Assembly: GCA_049334165.1 (NCBI GenBank)
Contig: JBEGHD010000015.1
From: JBEGHD01 sp049334165
GTDB lineage: Bacteria; Bacteroidota; Bacteroidia; Flavobacteriales_D; Sanyastnellaceae
Strand: one strand, 5' to 3'
DNA: 64,000 nucleotides
The translations under genes were made by a program, and so were the position numbers. The notes beneath the pieces were generated by a model. That model was not told the origin of the DNA. It worked only from the letters and a program-made list of their open reading frames with translations, and ran no database searches. Shown here in pieces: positions 42,532 to 52,115 of this stretch (positions within the stretch are counted from its first letter, which is position 1; each line of letters starts with the position of its first letter).

Positions 42532-44241
42532 TTATCGCTTCATGAATCTTTTTGTAGTGTTCTCGGGTCCATCGACCTTTAATATGTAAAGTCCGGAAGA
42601 AAGGCTGGAGATGTCGATTTTCGATTGACCATTCAGGTTTTCAGTTCGAACGTGCTGTCCATGCGAATTAAAAATCTGAATGGTGGTTTGAGATTTGACC
42701 ATCTCTTCAGCAAATCGTACATTGATGAAATTCTCTGCGGGATTCGGATAGACTGTCAGATCAGATTGATTTTTCTCCCGGCCTTCGACCGAAACAACAC
42801 CACTGCAATCTACTGGCTCGCCACTGTAATCATTGTCGACCCAGGTGCTCAATATCATTCTCGACTGTTCCTGAAGTGTGGCTCCACCGAGATTTTCCAT
42901 GCCGTTTAGCTGACTGTTTAAACCTATTGTATTGTCCTGCATCACCGAGAGGTCATGAACACTCATGAAGCCATCACCTGTAGAATGAAATTCCCACACG
43001 AACTCTCCCTGATCATCGAGCTTGAAAACTGCCACATCGTAGCCGCCTGGAGTGTAAGGCTCATCAGCGTAGTCGTACTCACCGAAATATTCCATTGCAA
43101 AAAAGACCTGGTTTTGATCGTTCACATCGAGGCCCGCAGAACCATCGGCTTCTGTTGTGCCGAAGTTTTGGAGCCATTGCACTTCATTATCGATGCTCAG
43201 TTTGGAAACGAAAACATCATCGTTGCCCAAAGTGGAAGACAGCTCCTGATCTCCCATCACGAGATACTGAGTGTAAGTACCCGCAATAACAGGCTCTCCG
43301 CAGTTGTCGAGGATGAAATCGCTAACTACGAAGTCGAAGTCTTCGGGCGAGTCGAGTGTGAGGAGAGAAGGGTTTTGAAAGTTTTCATCGGTCTTTAGGA
43401 TAGCTTTGGTCAATTCACCTTCTGCACTTGTTGGATTGATGGTGTCGCCATTCAGTTCAACCGATCCTCTCAAATCGAGAAGCGTAAAGAACGAACCATC
43501 CTGTGCTTGCAGAGCTGTCTGCGGGCCGTGAAAACCGGCCACATTTTCATAATCTAATTTGTGAAAAACTTTCGACATCAGCCCATTTCCATCGCTATCG
43601 ACTTTTAGTACAAAGGACATGGGATAGTCGAAATGCGAATCGTTTTCATCGCTGCCGGCTCCTTCTATCTGAGTTCCGCCAAAAGTGAAATTGCGATGGT
43701 GATCTCCTGTTATAATGATTTCATTTTCGTTGTTCATAGAAATGCCTTTGGCTCTGCGGTTTTTACCCATAAAATTCTCCGACTCAGCGCCAAGTACCCA
43801 CAGCACATTTCCTGAAGGACTGATCTTGGCAAGAAAAAAATCCTCATCGTTTTCGAATGAGCCTTCGAAAGAAACGCCATTGAGCTCGGCAGTTCCTCCT
43901 CTGTAGTTTATCAAAACATAGGTGGAGCCACCTTCGTCAACTGCCAGGTCCACCAGAGTAGCCTGAGTGGATCCCGATTCGTAGAGCGTAGACATGCCCC
44001 ACTGCAGAGCATTTTGGGAATTGTATTTTTCGATGAAGACATTGGGGTTGGTGACGCCCTGACCAGAACCAACGGTCCATTGAGCGGCCACAATCCGGTT
44101 GTTTTGAAAATCGTCTACCATCCTGACCTTGTAAAGATTTTCACCGAATGACCGGACAAAAACGGTGTTTGCCTCCTGAGCAGAAACGGTGGTAAAGCAA
44201 GCGAGCAAAATGCAAGTGAGAAATAAATTAAAGTGTTTCAT
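42532..44241 (-). CDS. T9SS type A sorting-domain protein with SBBP-like propeller repeats
   Basis: A 569-residue secreted protein. The signal peptide is MKHFNLFLTCILLACFTTVSA. Residues 25-470 contain repeats of the kind FLAKISPSGNVLWVLGAES, VFVSKLSIDNEVQWLQNFG and VAVFKLDDQGEFVWEFHSTG, which match the SBBP/beta-propeller pattern of Bacteroidota surface proteins. The last 80 residues are a T9SS sorting domain (VYPNPAENFINVRF ... GLYILKVDGPENTTKRFMKR), ending with basic residues as is usual. Monocistronic with a strong terminator. Ligand unknown. Confidence 0.9.
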   Translation of the reverse strand: MKHFNLFLTCILLACFTTVSAQEANTVFVRSFGENLYKVRMVDDFQNNRIVAAQWTVGSGQGVTNPNVFIEKYNSQNALQWGMSTLYESGSTQATLVDLAVDEGGSTYVLINYRGGTAELNGVSFEGSFENDEDFFLAKISPSGNVLWVLGAESENFMGKNRRAKGISMNNENEIIITGDHHRNFTFGGTQIEGAGSDENDSHFDYPMSFVLKVDSDGNGLMSKVFHKLDYENVAGFHGPQTALQAQDGSFFTLLDLRGSVELNGDTINPTSAEGELTKAILKTDENFQNPSLLTLDSPEDFDFVVSDFILDNCGEPVIAGTYTQYLVMGDQELSSTLGNDDVFVSKLSIDNEVQWLQNFGTTEADGSAGLDVNDQNQVFFAMEYFGEYDYADEPYTPGGYDVAVFKLDDQGEFVWEFHSTGDGFMSVHDLSVMQDNTIGLNSQLNGMENLGGATLQEQSRMILSTWVDNDYSGEPVDCSGVVSVEGREKNQSDLTVYPNPAENFINVRFAEEMVKSQTTIQIFNSHGQHVRTENLNGQSKIDISSLSSGLYILKVDGPENTTKRFMKR

Positions 44242-44486
44242 AATTGATCTTGTTTTTTGGATTTCCCCTAATGAAGCTTTTCAAATCAAAAGGGATGCAT
44301 GGGAGGGGTAGACAAACAGGTGACAGCGATCTAAAGACGGTGAAATTGTGTACTTTGGACACGTTCAAACAGCTGTCAATTAACGCATTGAAGGATTTCT
44401 CACGAGGAGTTAAACAATGGATCACGAAAAAATCACGGTTGCAAAAAGTGACCGATTTGGGGTAAAATTGACTCTCATCAATAAAC

Positions 44487-44517
44487 TTCGAGCCGACTCA
44501 ATGATTAACTAAATTTG
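44487..44517 (+). promoter_or_regulatory. Promoter of the heme A synthase gene
   Basis: TTCG (44487-44490), a 19-base spacer, then TAAATTTG (44510-44517), a perfect -7 box. It predicts a short leader before the ATG at 44536. The preceding 240 bases (44242-44486) show nothing else. Confidence 0.65.
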
Positions 44518-44535
44518 ACCCCGAATTTCTACTTC

Positions 44536-45576
44536 ATGATTCGATCGATACGTATTACTTCTAAAGTCGCTCTGGTTTGCATCTTTTTGGTGGTTATTGC
44601 CGGGAGCGTGGTGAGAATGACGGGCTCAGGAATGGGGTGCCCAGACTGGCCAAAGTGTTTTGGCTACCTGATTCCGCCAACTGATGAAGCCACAGTTAGC
44701 TGGAACGAGCAAAGGAGTTTTGAGAAAGGCCAGATGATCGTGCACAATGAGCAGCTTCTGGTAGCGAAAAGTTCCTTTACGACTTCGGACACTTTTGATG
44801 GATCGCGATGGGAAGTTTACGAAAAGCACGACTACGCAGTATTTAACGCAGCCCACACCTGGACCGAGTACATCAACAGACTATTGGGTGCGCTTTCAGG
44901 AGTCCCCGTATTGGTGCTGTTGGTTTTGACATTGTTCTACATTCGAAAAGACTGGTTTCTGTTTTTTCTTTCTGCAGCAACTACCTTTATGCTTGGCTTT
45001 GAAGCCTGGCTGGGTAAGCTGGTTGTTGACGGTAATCTGATCCCCAATCAAATCACTATCCACATGATGGGAGCTTTGGTCATCATTGGACTTTTGCTGG
45101 CTATCATGGCGCGAACTCGCAAGAAGCCAGTCAGCCGCAAACCCGTTTTGTTTCCTTTCAACTCAACTTTGCTTTTTGTCCTTTTCCTGTCGCTCTTGCA
45201 AATCGTGCTCGGAACCCAGGTGCGCGAAGAGGTGGATGAGGTATCGAAAGTTTTTGCCCGGGAAGATTGGGTCGAAAACCTTAGTTCACTCTTTGAGATC
45301 CATCGGAGCTTCGCCATTGCCGTAGTTTTGGCAAATGGAATTTTACTGTGGATCAACCGCAGGAAAAATTACGGCATCGTTCTCACCAACTGGATTATGG
45401 GGACAATCATCGTAGAAATAATTCTGGGAATTGTCCTGTCTTATGCCGGAATGCCTGCCTGGGCTCAGCCTATGCACCTTTTCTTCGCGGTGGTGATGTT
45501 TGCTTTTCAGCTCTACCTTCTGCTCAATTTGCTGAAAAAACCCTACCGCAAGCCGGTGATTCCAAAGCACGGGTAG
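44536..45576 (+). CDS. ctaA: Heme A synthase, COX15/CtaA family
   Basis: Converts heme O to heme A for cytochrome oxidase, in the inner membrane. The 346-residue product has about eight helices and the family motif GSGMGCPDWPKCFG after helix 1. Conserved His residues are found in FNAAHTWTEYINRLLG, NQITIHMMGA, and later EIHRSFAIA and QPMHLFFAVVMF, matching the four heme-ligand His positions. I use the ATG at 44536, not the upstream TTG at 44515, because the predicted promoter ends at 44517. It implies an aerobic, heme-A-containing oxidase. Confidence 0.94.
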   Translation: MIRSIRITSKVALVCIFLVVIAGSVVRMTGSGMGCPDWPKCFGYLIPPTDEATVSWNEQRSFEKGQMIVHNEQLLVAKSSFTTSDTFDGSRWEVYEKHDYAVFNAAHTWTEYINRLLGALSGVPVLVLLVLTLFYIRKDWFLFFLSAATTFMLGFEAWLGKLVVDGNLIPNQITIHMMGALVIIGLLLAIMARTRKKPVSRKPVLFPFNSTLLFVLFLSLLQIVLGTQVREEVDEVSKVFAREDWVENLSSLFEIHRSFAIAVVLANGILLWINRRKNYGIVLTNWIMGTIIVEIILGIVLSYAGMPAWAQPMHLFFAVVMFAFQLYLLLNLLKKPYRKPVIPKHG

Positions 45577-45753
45577 AAGAACCTGAAGCCCGATTTTCAT
45601 GCTTGAACTTGCTCCTTGCTGAATTGCCTTAATTCATTGGTGATCCTATTCCCAAACTACCTTTCGAATTTTTATCTTCGCACACTAATTTTTGAAAAGA
45701 AATTTGATTGAAGGCAAGGGCCTGATTTTGAATAAACCACAACGCCAATTCAA

Positions 45754-47508
45754 ATGTACCGATCACACAATTGCGGAGAGCTCCGAATAGAAGACAAAGG
45801 AAAAGATGTCACCCTCAGTGGATGGGTGCAGCGCATTAGAAATCTCGGAGGGATGACCTTTGTCGATTTGCGCGACCGCTACGGCATCACGCAGCTTGCA
45901 TTCAATATGGAAACCAACGCGGAGCTGTGCGAAAAAGCACGCGACCTCGGAAGAGAATATGTGATTCAGGTTGAGGGCGAAGTTGCTGAGCGAAGCAGTA
46001 AGAATGCGGCTATGCCTACCGGAGATGTGGAAATCATTGTTAAAGCGATTAACGTTCTAAACAAAAGTAAAACACCACCATTCACGATTGAAGACGACAC
46101 GGATGGCGGTGAAGATTTGCGAATGAAATTCCGCTACCTCGATCTTCGCAGAAACCCTGTAAAGCAAAACCTCGCGCTGAGAAACCGCCTCTCGATCGAG
46201 ACGAGAAAATACCTCGATAGCATCGATTTTTTCGAGGTTGAAACACCTTATCTAATCAAGTCTACACCAGAAGGTGCACGTGACTTTGTGGTGCCAAGCC
46301 GCATGAACGAAGGACAGTTTTACGCGCTGCCGCAGTCGCCACAAACTTTCAAGCAATTACTAATGGTGTCTGGTTACGACCGCTACTACCAAATTGTGAA
46401 GTGCTTTAGAGATGAAGACTTGAGAGCAGACCGCCAGCCGGAGTTTACTCAAATCGATTGTGAAATGTCGTTTGTGGAGCAAGAAGATATTTTGTCGACC
46501 TTCGAAGGAATGGTGCGCCATCTTTTCAAAACAGTAAAGAACACCGAAGTGGGAGATTTCCCCCGCATGACCTACGATGAGGCGATGGAGAATTACGGCT
46601 CCGACAAGCCGGATATCCGTTTCGGAATGGAGTTTCAGTACATCACTGAGTTTGCCCAGGGCAAAGGGTTTAACGTTTTTGATCAGTCGGAAGCAGTGAT
46701 AGGCATCGTGGCTCCGGGTTGTGCAGATTACTCGCGCAAGCAACTTGATGCACTCACCAACTTTGTGAAGAGCCAACAAGTGGGCGCCAAAGGAATGGTC
46801 TATGTAAAGTGCAACGAAGATGGCTCTTTCAAATCGAGCGTGGATAAATTTTACAGTCAGGATGACCTGAAAGAATGGGCAGAAAAGACCGGAGCAAAAG
46901 CCGGAGATCTGATTTTGATCCTTTCCGGAAAACTCGATGAAACCCGGGTTCAGATGAACTCGCTTCGCTTGAAAATGGGAAGTGAACTCGGTCTCCGAAA
47001 GCCAAATGATTTCAAACCACTTTGGGTGGTCGACTTTCCACTGCTCGAGTGGGATGAAGAAACAGAGCGCTTTTACGCCATGCATCACCCATTCACTTCT
47101 CCTAAGCTCGATCAGCTCGACATTCTCGAGAAAGAACCAGGAAAAGTGAAAGCCAACGCCTACGACATGGTGATCAATGGTGTGGAAATTGGTGGAGGAT
47201 CGATCAGAATTCACGACCGTGAAATTCAGTCGCGCATGTTCGATCTGCTGGGGTTTACCAAAGAAGAAGCTCAGGATCAGTTCGGCTTTTTGATGAGTGC
47301 GTTTGAATACGGTGCTCCTCCTCACGGTGGAATTGCACTTGGCTTTGACAGACTTTGCGCGTTATTTGGCGAGCAAACATCCATTCGCGATTTCATTGCT
47401 TTCCCGAAAAACAATGCGGGCCGTGATTTGATGATCGATGCACCATCTAAAATTGACTCTTCTCAGCTGGATGAGTTAAATTTAAAGTTGAAACCGAAAG
47501 CAGACTAA
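45754..47508 (+). CDS. aspS: Aspartate-tRNA ligase
   Basis: Class IIb synthetase charging tRNA-Asp. The 584 residues fit the bacterial form: N-terminal OB-fold anticodon-binding domain (LSGWVQRIRNLGGMTFVDLRDR), motif 2 with CFRDEDLRADRQPEFTQID, a GAD insertion domain (about 290-420), and motif 3 ending GGIALGFDRLCALF. The clc-like gene starts 3 bases behind the stop, so they share a transcript. TATCTTCG at 45673-45680 is a one-mismatch -7 box. Confidence 0.98.
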   Translation: MYRSHNCGELRIEDKGKDVTLSGWVQRIRNLGGMTFVDLRDRYGITQLAFNMETNAELCEKARDLGREYVIQVEGEVAERSSKNAAMPTGDVEIIVKAINVLNKSKTPPFTIEDDTDGGEDLRMKFRYLDLRRNPVKQNLALRNRLSIETRKYLDSIDFFEVETPYLIKSTPEGARDFVVPSRMNEGQFYALPQSPQTFKQLLMVSGYDRYYQIVKCFRDEDLRADRQPEFTQIDCEMSFVEQEDILSTFEGMVRHLFKTVKNTEVGDFPRMTYDEAMENYGSDKPDIRFGMEFQYITEFAQGKGFNVFDQSEAVIGIVAPGCADYSRKQLDALTNFVKSQQVGAKGMVYVKCNEDGSFKSSVDKFYSQDDLKEWAEKTGAKAGDLILILSGKLDETRVQMNSLRLKMGSELGLRKPNDFKPLWVVDFPLLEWDEETERFYAMHHPFTSPKLDQLDILEKEPGKVKANAYDMVINGVEIGGGSIRIHDREIQSRMFDLLGFTKEEAQDQFGFLMSAFEYGAPPHGGIALGFDRLCALFGEQTSIRDFIAFPKNNAGRDLMIDAPSKIDSSQLDELNLKLKPKAD

Positions 47509-47511
47509 TAG

Positions 47512-49293
47512 ATGAAAGGGGGCACTCCACGCAGATGGCTGAAACAGTTTCTCGCCTGGAGAGCGAAACACATCCCTCAGCGGCAATTTGTTTTGTTGCT
47601 GAGTATTCTGATAGGACTCGTGACTGGTGTGGTCAGCGTTTTGATGAAAAATGCGACCCACTTTATCCAGGAAATGGTGCAGTCGGGGTACTTCACAAAG
47701 TATTTCAACCCATACTATTTCGCATTTCCGGTAATCGGGATTTTGATCACTGTACTCATCAAGCGATACTTTTTTAAGAATCGCACAACAGAGCCGATCC
47801 CATCTACGCTTTTTGCCATATCGCGGAAAAACGGGTTTATCGAAGTTCAGCGGATGTACAGTTATTTCATCACCAGTATTTTTACAGTTGGTTTTGGTGG
47901 ATCTGTCGGACTGGAGGGTCCTGCAGTTGGTACGGGTTCTGCCATTGGAGCTAACCTCGGCCGTCTTTTCAAGCTCAACTACAAAACCCGGCTTCTGATG
48001 ATCTGCTGTGCCTGTGCCGGTGCGATTGCTTCTATCTTTAATGCGCCCATCGCAGCCATCATTTTTACGATCGAAGTTTTTAGTATCGATCTTACTTTCA
48101 GCTCGCTAATTCCCCTATTGCTCGCCTCGGCCTCTGGGGCAGTCACTTCAATTTTTATTCAGGGAAAGAGCACGATGCTTCAGTTTAAAGTCGCTGAAGC
48201 TTTCAATGTTTCAGATCTTCCATTTTACTTGCTGCTCGGAGTTCTATGCGCTTTTGTTTCAGTTTATTTTACACTGATTTCCTTTCGGATGGAGAGGCTT
48301 TTTCAGAAAGTAAAGAACTACCGCTATCGAATGGTGGTGGGCAGTTTGCTTTTGGGAGGCCTCATTTTCCTTGTTCCACCTCTGTATGGTGAAGGTTACA
48401 CAACTATAAATAATTTGCTCAGCGGCAACATCGACTCGATAGTGGAGCAGAGCATTTTTTCAGGGTTCCTTGAAAACTCCTGGATGGTGCTTCTTCTGGT
48501 GGGAGGATTGGTTTTTCTAAAATCTTTCGCTGCGAGTTTCACAATTGGTGCAGGAGGAGCAGGAGGTATTTTCGCGCCTTCTCTTTTCACTGGAGCTTCG
48601 CTCGGTTTCGTCTTCAGCGGGTTGATCAACAAGCTTAAGTTTTTCGACATACCGGTGAGTAACTTTGTGCTCGTTGGGATGGCCGGGCTTATGGCTGGTG
48701 CACTTCACGCACCACTCACAGCCGTTTTTATGATTGCCGAAATCACCGGTGGATACGAATTGTTTCTGCCGCTGATGATGGTTTCCGCAATTTCATTTCT
48801 TGTGTCGAGAGGAATTCGCCCACACTCCATCTACACCGACCAGTTGGCTAAGCGAGGTGATCTTCTCACCCACAATAAAGACCAGGTAATTTTAACTCTC
48901 CTGAGTATCGATCAGGTGATTGAAGATAACTTTAACACGGTGAACCCGGAGATGAACATGCGCGAATTGGTGAAGGTGGTGAGCCAAAGTCGCAGAAATA
49001 TTTTCCCTGTTGTAGATGATGAGCACAAGCTCGTAGGTGTGCTCACCCTGGATGACTTCCGCCACCTGATGTTTGACGAGTCTATTTACGACACCACCTT
49101 CGTGAATCAGTTGATGAGCCCTCCACCGGCAACAATCGAGCGGCAAGAGAAAATGGACGCTGTTATGAAGAAATTTCAGCAAACTGATGCCTGGAATTTA
49201 CCTGTAGTAGAGGGAGAGGTTTACAAGGGTTTTATCTCTAAATCAAAGCTCTTTTCGGTGTATCGCAGCATGCTTATAGAATTCTCTGACTAG
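47512..49293 (+). CDS. CLC-family chloride channel/transporter with C-terminal CBS pair
   Basis: A 593-residue membrane protein: 1-440 is a CLC core, about 450-590 are two CBS domains. The gating glutamate is present in GLEGPAVG (E135). The GxFxP anion-site loop is present as GGIFAPSLFTGA. The position of the internal proton glutamate of exchangers such as E. coli ClcA (E203) is Val here (FTIEVF, V189), as in CLC channels. The first selectivity loop, GSGIP in most CLCs, reads TEPIP. So the ion and the mechanism are uncertain. It is co-transcribed with aspS. Tyr in PHSIYTDQ near the end of the core may be the central-site Tyr. Confidence 0.92.
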   Translation: MKGGTPRRWLKQFLAWRAKHIPQRQFVLLLSILIGLVTGVVSVLMKNATHFIQEMVQSGYFTKYFNPYYFAFPVIGILITVLIKRYFFKNRTTEPIPSTLFAISRKNGFIEVQRMYSYFITSIFTVGFGGSVGLEGPAVGTGSAIGANLGRLFKLNYKTRLLMICCACAGAIASIFNAPIAAIIFTIEVFSIDLTFSSLIPLLLASASGAVTSIFIQGKSTMLQFKVAEAFNVSDLPFYLLLGVLCAFVSVYFTLISFRMERLFQKVKNYRYRMVVGSLLLGGLIFLVPPLYGEGYTTINNLLSGNIDSIVEQSIFSGFLENSWMVLLLVGGLVFLKSFAASFTIGAGGAGGIFAPSLFTGASLGFVFSGLINKLKFFDIPVSNFVLVGMAGLMAGALHAPLTAVFMIAEITGGYELFLPLMMVSAISFLVSRGIRPHSIYTDQLAKRGDLLTHNKDQVILTLLSIDQVIEDNFNTVNPEMNMRELVKVVSQSRRNIFPVVDDEHKLVGVLTLDDFRHLMFDESIYDTTFVNQLMSPPPATIERQEKMDAVMKKFQQTDAWNLPVVEGEVYKGFISKSKLFSVYRSMLIEFSD

Positions 49294-49412
49294 AAAGGTG
49301 ACTTTGGGTTTGTTAGAATCTCGTGATTCTTTACTCGCTGAAAAACAACTTCTTTGCATTCCGGTTAGTCACCGGACTGAACATCAATAAATCCAAAAAT
49401 TAAATTTTAGTT

Positions 49413-50036
49413 ATGAAACAATGTTACACTATCGCAGCAATGGTCGCAATGCTTTTTGCTGGTCTTTTCAGCTTTGAAAGCAACGCGCAGGTAAGTCATC
49501 AGGTTGATGTGGCCGATTTCCAATTTGATCCTTCACAGCTGACAATCAATGTTGGCGATACAGTAATTTTCACCAACTCCGAAGGAAACCACAATGTAAA
49601 CGGAACTCAGGAAGACTTTCCAGACAACCCCGAGTCATTTGGTAATGACGTAGGAACTGGCTGGACTTACTCGTTTGTTTTTACTCTACCGGGAACTTAC
49701 AACTACGTATGCGATGTTCATCCAAATATGACGGGTAGCATCACTGTTTCACCGATCAACAGCGTTGAGAATAATCCCGTTGGAGGAGCAAAGGTGAGCG
49801 TTTATCCAAATCCAGCAACTGAGTTTATCACTTTCGATTTTTCTGAGACCAACTTCAACTCTGAGAATGTAAAGGTGACGATCTACAATTCGCTCGGAGC
49901 CATTGTGGAGTCTCGCGAAATCGAAACTTCTGAGAAGTCTACTTTCTACACTTCAGAACTGAAGACGGGAATGTATTCTTTTAGAATTCAAAGCGGTAAC
50001 AAGCTTATTCAGTCGGGCACATTCATGACCCGATAG
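49413..50036 (+). CDS. Secreted plastocyanin/azurin-like cupredoxin with T9SS sorting domain
   Basis: A 207-residue exported protein. Signal peptide about 1-25 (FSFESNAQ). Residues 26-115 are a cupredoxin with a full type-1 copper set: H60 in EGNHNV, and C100, H103 and M106 in CDVHPNM. The last 80 residues are a T9SS sorting domain (VYPNPATEFITFDF ... GMYSFRIQSGNK). It should therefore be a blue-copper electron carrier on the outer surface. Its redox partner could be the multicopper-oxidase-like pair at 61668-63667, but that is inference. A terminator follows. Confidence 0.92.
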   Translation: MKQCYTIAAMVAMLFAGLFSFESNAQVSHQVDVADFQFDPSQLTINVGDTVIFTNSEGNHNVNGTQEDFPDNPESFGNDVGTGWTYSFVFTLPGTYNYVCDVHPNMTGSITVSPINSVENNPVGGAKVSVYPNPATEFITFDFSETNFNSENVKVTIYNSLGAIVESREIETSEKSTFYTSELKTGMYSFRIQSGNKLIQSGTFMTR

Positions 50037-50056
50037 TTCGATTTAGTTAAGTATTC

Positions 50057-50099
50057 AAAAAAGGCATCCTCGAGTTCAACGACTGAGGGTGCCTTTTTT
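50057..50099 (+). terminator. Rho-independent terminator after cupredoxin gene
   Basis: A 15-bp stem (50057-50071 with 50085-50099, one wobble pair) ending in six T residues. Confidence 0.85.
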
Positions 50100-50120
50100 A
50101 TTTCAGCTGACTCTTTTCTT

Positions 50121-50128
50121 TAACTTTG
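50121..50128 (+). promoter_or_regulatory. Candidate -7 box for the TlpA-like lipoprotein
   Basis: TAACTTTG, a perfect TAnnTTTG match 25 bases before the ATG at 50153. It supports that start over a frame extension at 50126, which would lie inside the box. The -33 region overlaps the preceding terminator and is poor. Confidence 0.45.
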
Positions 50129-50152
50129 ATCTATTCAAAAACTCTTTCAACC

Positions 50153-51592
50153 ATGACAAAACTCAGAGCATTTGCTTTGCTTGCGGCACCACTTTTTTTC
50201 TTTGCTTGCGGAGATAGCAGCGATCAATCCACAGCACAAGAAGCCCCAAAGTCTGCAGTAGTAGCCGGTAAGATCACCAATCCCAAAAACGATCGTGTAT
50301 TGATAACCGGTCCCAACGACTTTCGCGATACATTGAAATTGGACGAATTCGGTAGTTTTTCGGGTGAAGTATCGCTCGATGAAAAGGCTGAGTATCGATT
50401 TTTACATGGAGGCGAGTATGCGCGTATTTTTCTTTCTCCAGGAGATAGCATCCATCTCGCACTGGACACCAAGGACTTTGACAAAACACTCGTTTTCACA
50501 GGAGATGAACAGGTGATTAATACCTATTTCGTCAACCAGGTGCTGACAAGAGAAAAGTGGAACAACCAATATCCGCCTCGCACCATCCACGAACTAGACC
50601 CGAATGTCTTTGTGGCTGTGGTAGACTCCATGTACAACGAGCAACGAGAAAATCTTGAGCAACTGAAGAATTCGAACCTCGATGAAGAGCTGATTGAAAG
50701 AGAAGAAATTGTGCTGGACTTTCGCGAAGCTCAGGAGAAGATAATATACGAGCCAAGAAGAAAACAGCAGCTTGGTGTGGCCGAAGTAATGCTACCTGAA
50801 GGGTATTACAGTTTTATGGACGAGCTGGATTTCAATAACCCTAAGAACCTCGAAGTTCCTACCTTCGAATCTTTTATGGAGACTTACCTTTTCCTTGAGG
50901 CGGACAAAAACAATCCCGATTCGTTTGCCGATCCTGCAAAGCAGATGAATGCCATGTTTGATGTGATTGATGAAGAAATCACCAATCAGGAAATTAAGGA
51001 AGAGCTTTACACGGGTCTCGTCCTCGACAACATCAGGTATCGGGGCTTAAACGGCACCGAAGAAGTGATGCCTCGAGTGAAAGAAGTTGTTTCGGACAGC
51101 ACCCAACTTGCAGAAATCAACGAAGAGCTTGCCAAGTGGGAGCAACTTGCCGCAGGCCTTCCGGCACCGGGCTTCGCAGGAAAAAATTTAGATGGAGAGG
51201 AAGTGAGCCTTACGGACATGGCTGGCTCATACGTATATCTGGATGTGTGGGCTACATGGTGTGCGCCTTGCAGAATGGAAATTCCACACCTTGAGGAAAT
51301 GCAGGAGTCTATGAAAGATGAGAATATTCGTTTTGTCAGTCTTTCTATAGACGAAGACAAAGAAGCCTGGAAAGAGATGGTAAAGGAAGAAAGCCTCGGT
51401 GGAACTCAACTTCACATTGGAGGTGCTGAAAAAGTTGAATTCAGCAAGGACTATCTGATCTCGGGTATTCCGCGATTTATGATTTTTGATCCTCAGGGGC
51501 AAATCGTAAATGTGAAAGCAACGCGGCCTTCTATGGGCGCTGAAGAAGAACTACGCAAATTGCTCTCAGAAGGGACCACTGCAATGAACTAA
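50153..51592 (+). CDS. TlpA-like thiol-disulfide oxidoreductase lipoprotein
   Basis: A 479-residue lipoprotein: signal MTKLRAFALLAAPLFFFAC with lipobox Cys at residue 19. The N-terminal 110 residues form a beta-sandwich like the DUF4369 domain common before Bacteroidota thioredoxins. A long helical middle follows. The C-terminal 140 residues are a TlpA/ResA thioredoxin fold with WATWCAPCRMEIP (CxxC) and cis-Pro in ISGIPRFMIF. It should reduce or oxidise exported thiol proteins at the periplasmic side. The start is chosen to give a proper lipobox and fits the -7 box. Confidence 0.92.
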   Translation: MTKLRAFALLAAPLFFFACGDSSDQSTAQEAPKSAVVAGKITNPKNDRVLITGPNDFRDTLKLDEFGSFSGEVSLDEKAEYRFLHGGEYARIFLSPGDSIHLALDTKDFDKTLVFTGDEQVINTYFVNQVLTREKWNNQYPPRTIHELDPNVFVAVVDSMYNEQRENLEQLKNSNLDEELIEREEIVLDFREAQEKIIYEPRRKQQLGVAEVMLPEGYYSFMDELDFNNPKNLEVPTFESFMETYLFLEADKNNPDSFADPAKQMNAMFDVIDEEITNQEIKEELYTGLVLDNIRYRGLNGTEEVMPRVKEVVSDSTQLAEINEELAKWEQLAAGLPAPGFAGKNLDGEEVSLTDMAGSYVYLDVWATWCAPCRMEIPHLEEMQESMKDENIRFVSLSIDEDKEAWKEMVKEESLGGTQLHIGGAEKVEFSKDYLISGIPRFMIFDPQGQIVNVKATRPSMGAEEELRKLLSEGTTAMN

Positions 51593-51600
51593 GTTCAGTG

Positions 51601-51630
51601 TTCGCTGTTCGTATGAAAGCATTAATTTTG
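51601..51630 (+). promoter_or_regulatory. Predicted promoter of the bacilliredoxin gene
   Basis: TTCG (51601-51604), 18-base spacer, TAATTTTG (51623-51630), a perfect -7 box. It predicts a leader of about 50 bases. Confidence 0.5.
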
Positions 51631-51684
51631 CAGTGTCCGAAAAGGGCAGAAATCGAATTTTAAATTTCTAAAAAACAATAGAAT

Positions 51685-52095
51685 ATGTATCCTCCAGAAA
51701 TGGTAGCCCCGATGAAAGGCGAACTCGTAGAATCGGGATTTCAGGAACTCAATACACCGACAGAAGTCGACACAGCAATCAGCAAAGAAGGCACTACACT
51801 TTTGGTCCTCAATTCTGTTTGTGGATGTGCAGCTGGATCTATGCGTCCAGGCGTAATTTTGGCTACTAAACACAACAAGTTGCCAAAGCATCTAACAACA
51901 ACATTTGCAGGTGTGGACAAAGAAGCTGTGGAGCAGGCTCGTAAATACATGTTGCCTTACCCTCCATCATCACCGAGCATTGCGCTCTTCAAAGATGGAA
52001 AGTTGGTGCACATGATCGAGCGTCACCACATCGAAGGGCGCACTCCAGAGATGATCGCTGAAAACCTGAAAATGGCTTTTGACGAGTATTGCTAA
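51685..52095 (+). CDS. BrxA/BrxB-family bacilliredoxin
   Basis: A 136-residue cytoplasmic protein matching the YphP/YqiW (bacilliredoxin) family in length and motifs. The N-terminus MYPPEMVAPMKGELV is the typical start. The redox motif is CGC (VCGCAAGSMRPG), and PSSPSIALFKDGKLVHMIERHHIEGR is the conserved C-terminal part. Family members remove bacillithiol from proteins in bacillithiol-using bacteria. Whether this organism makes bacillithiol is not shown in the window. It has its own promoter and terminator. Confidence 0.94.
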   Translation: MYPPEMVAPMKGELVESGFQELNTPTEVDTAISKEGTTLLVLNSVCGCAAGSMRPGVILATKHNKLPKHLTTTFAGVDKEAVEQARKYMLPYPPSSPSIALFKDGKLVHMIERHHIEGRTPEMIAENLKMAFDEYC

Positions 52096-52115
52096 GAAAT
52101 TAGATCATTAAAGAG

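Noticed and set aside
44515..44535. Upstream TTG start for heme A synthase
   Set aside because: It falls within the predicted -7 box (44510-44517), and the ATG at 44536 gives the normal family N-terminus.
46360..47325. 321-codon open frame antisense to aspS
   Set aside because: It lies fully inside aspS on the other strand, has Cys/His/Phe-rich composition without any family match, and is explained by codon bias of the real gene.
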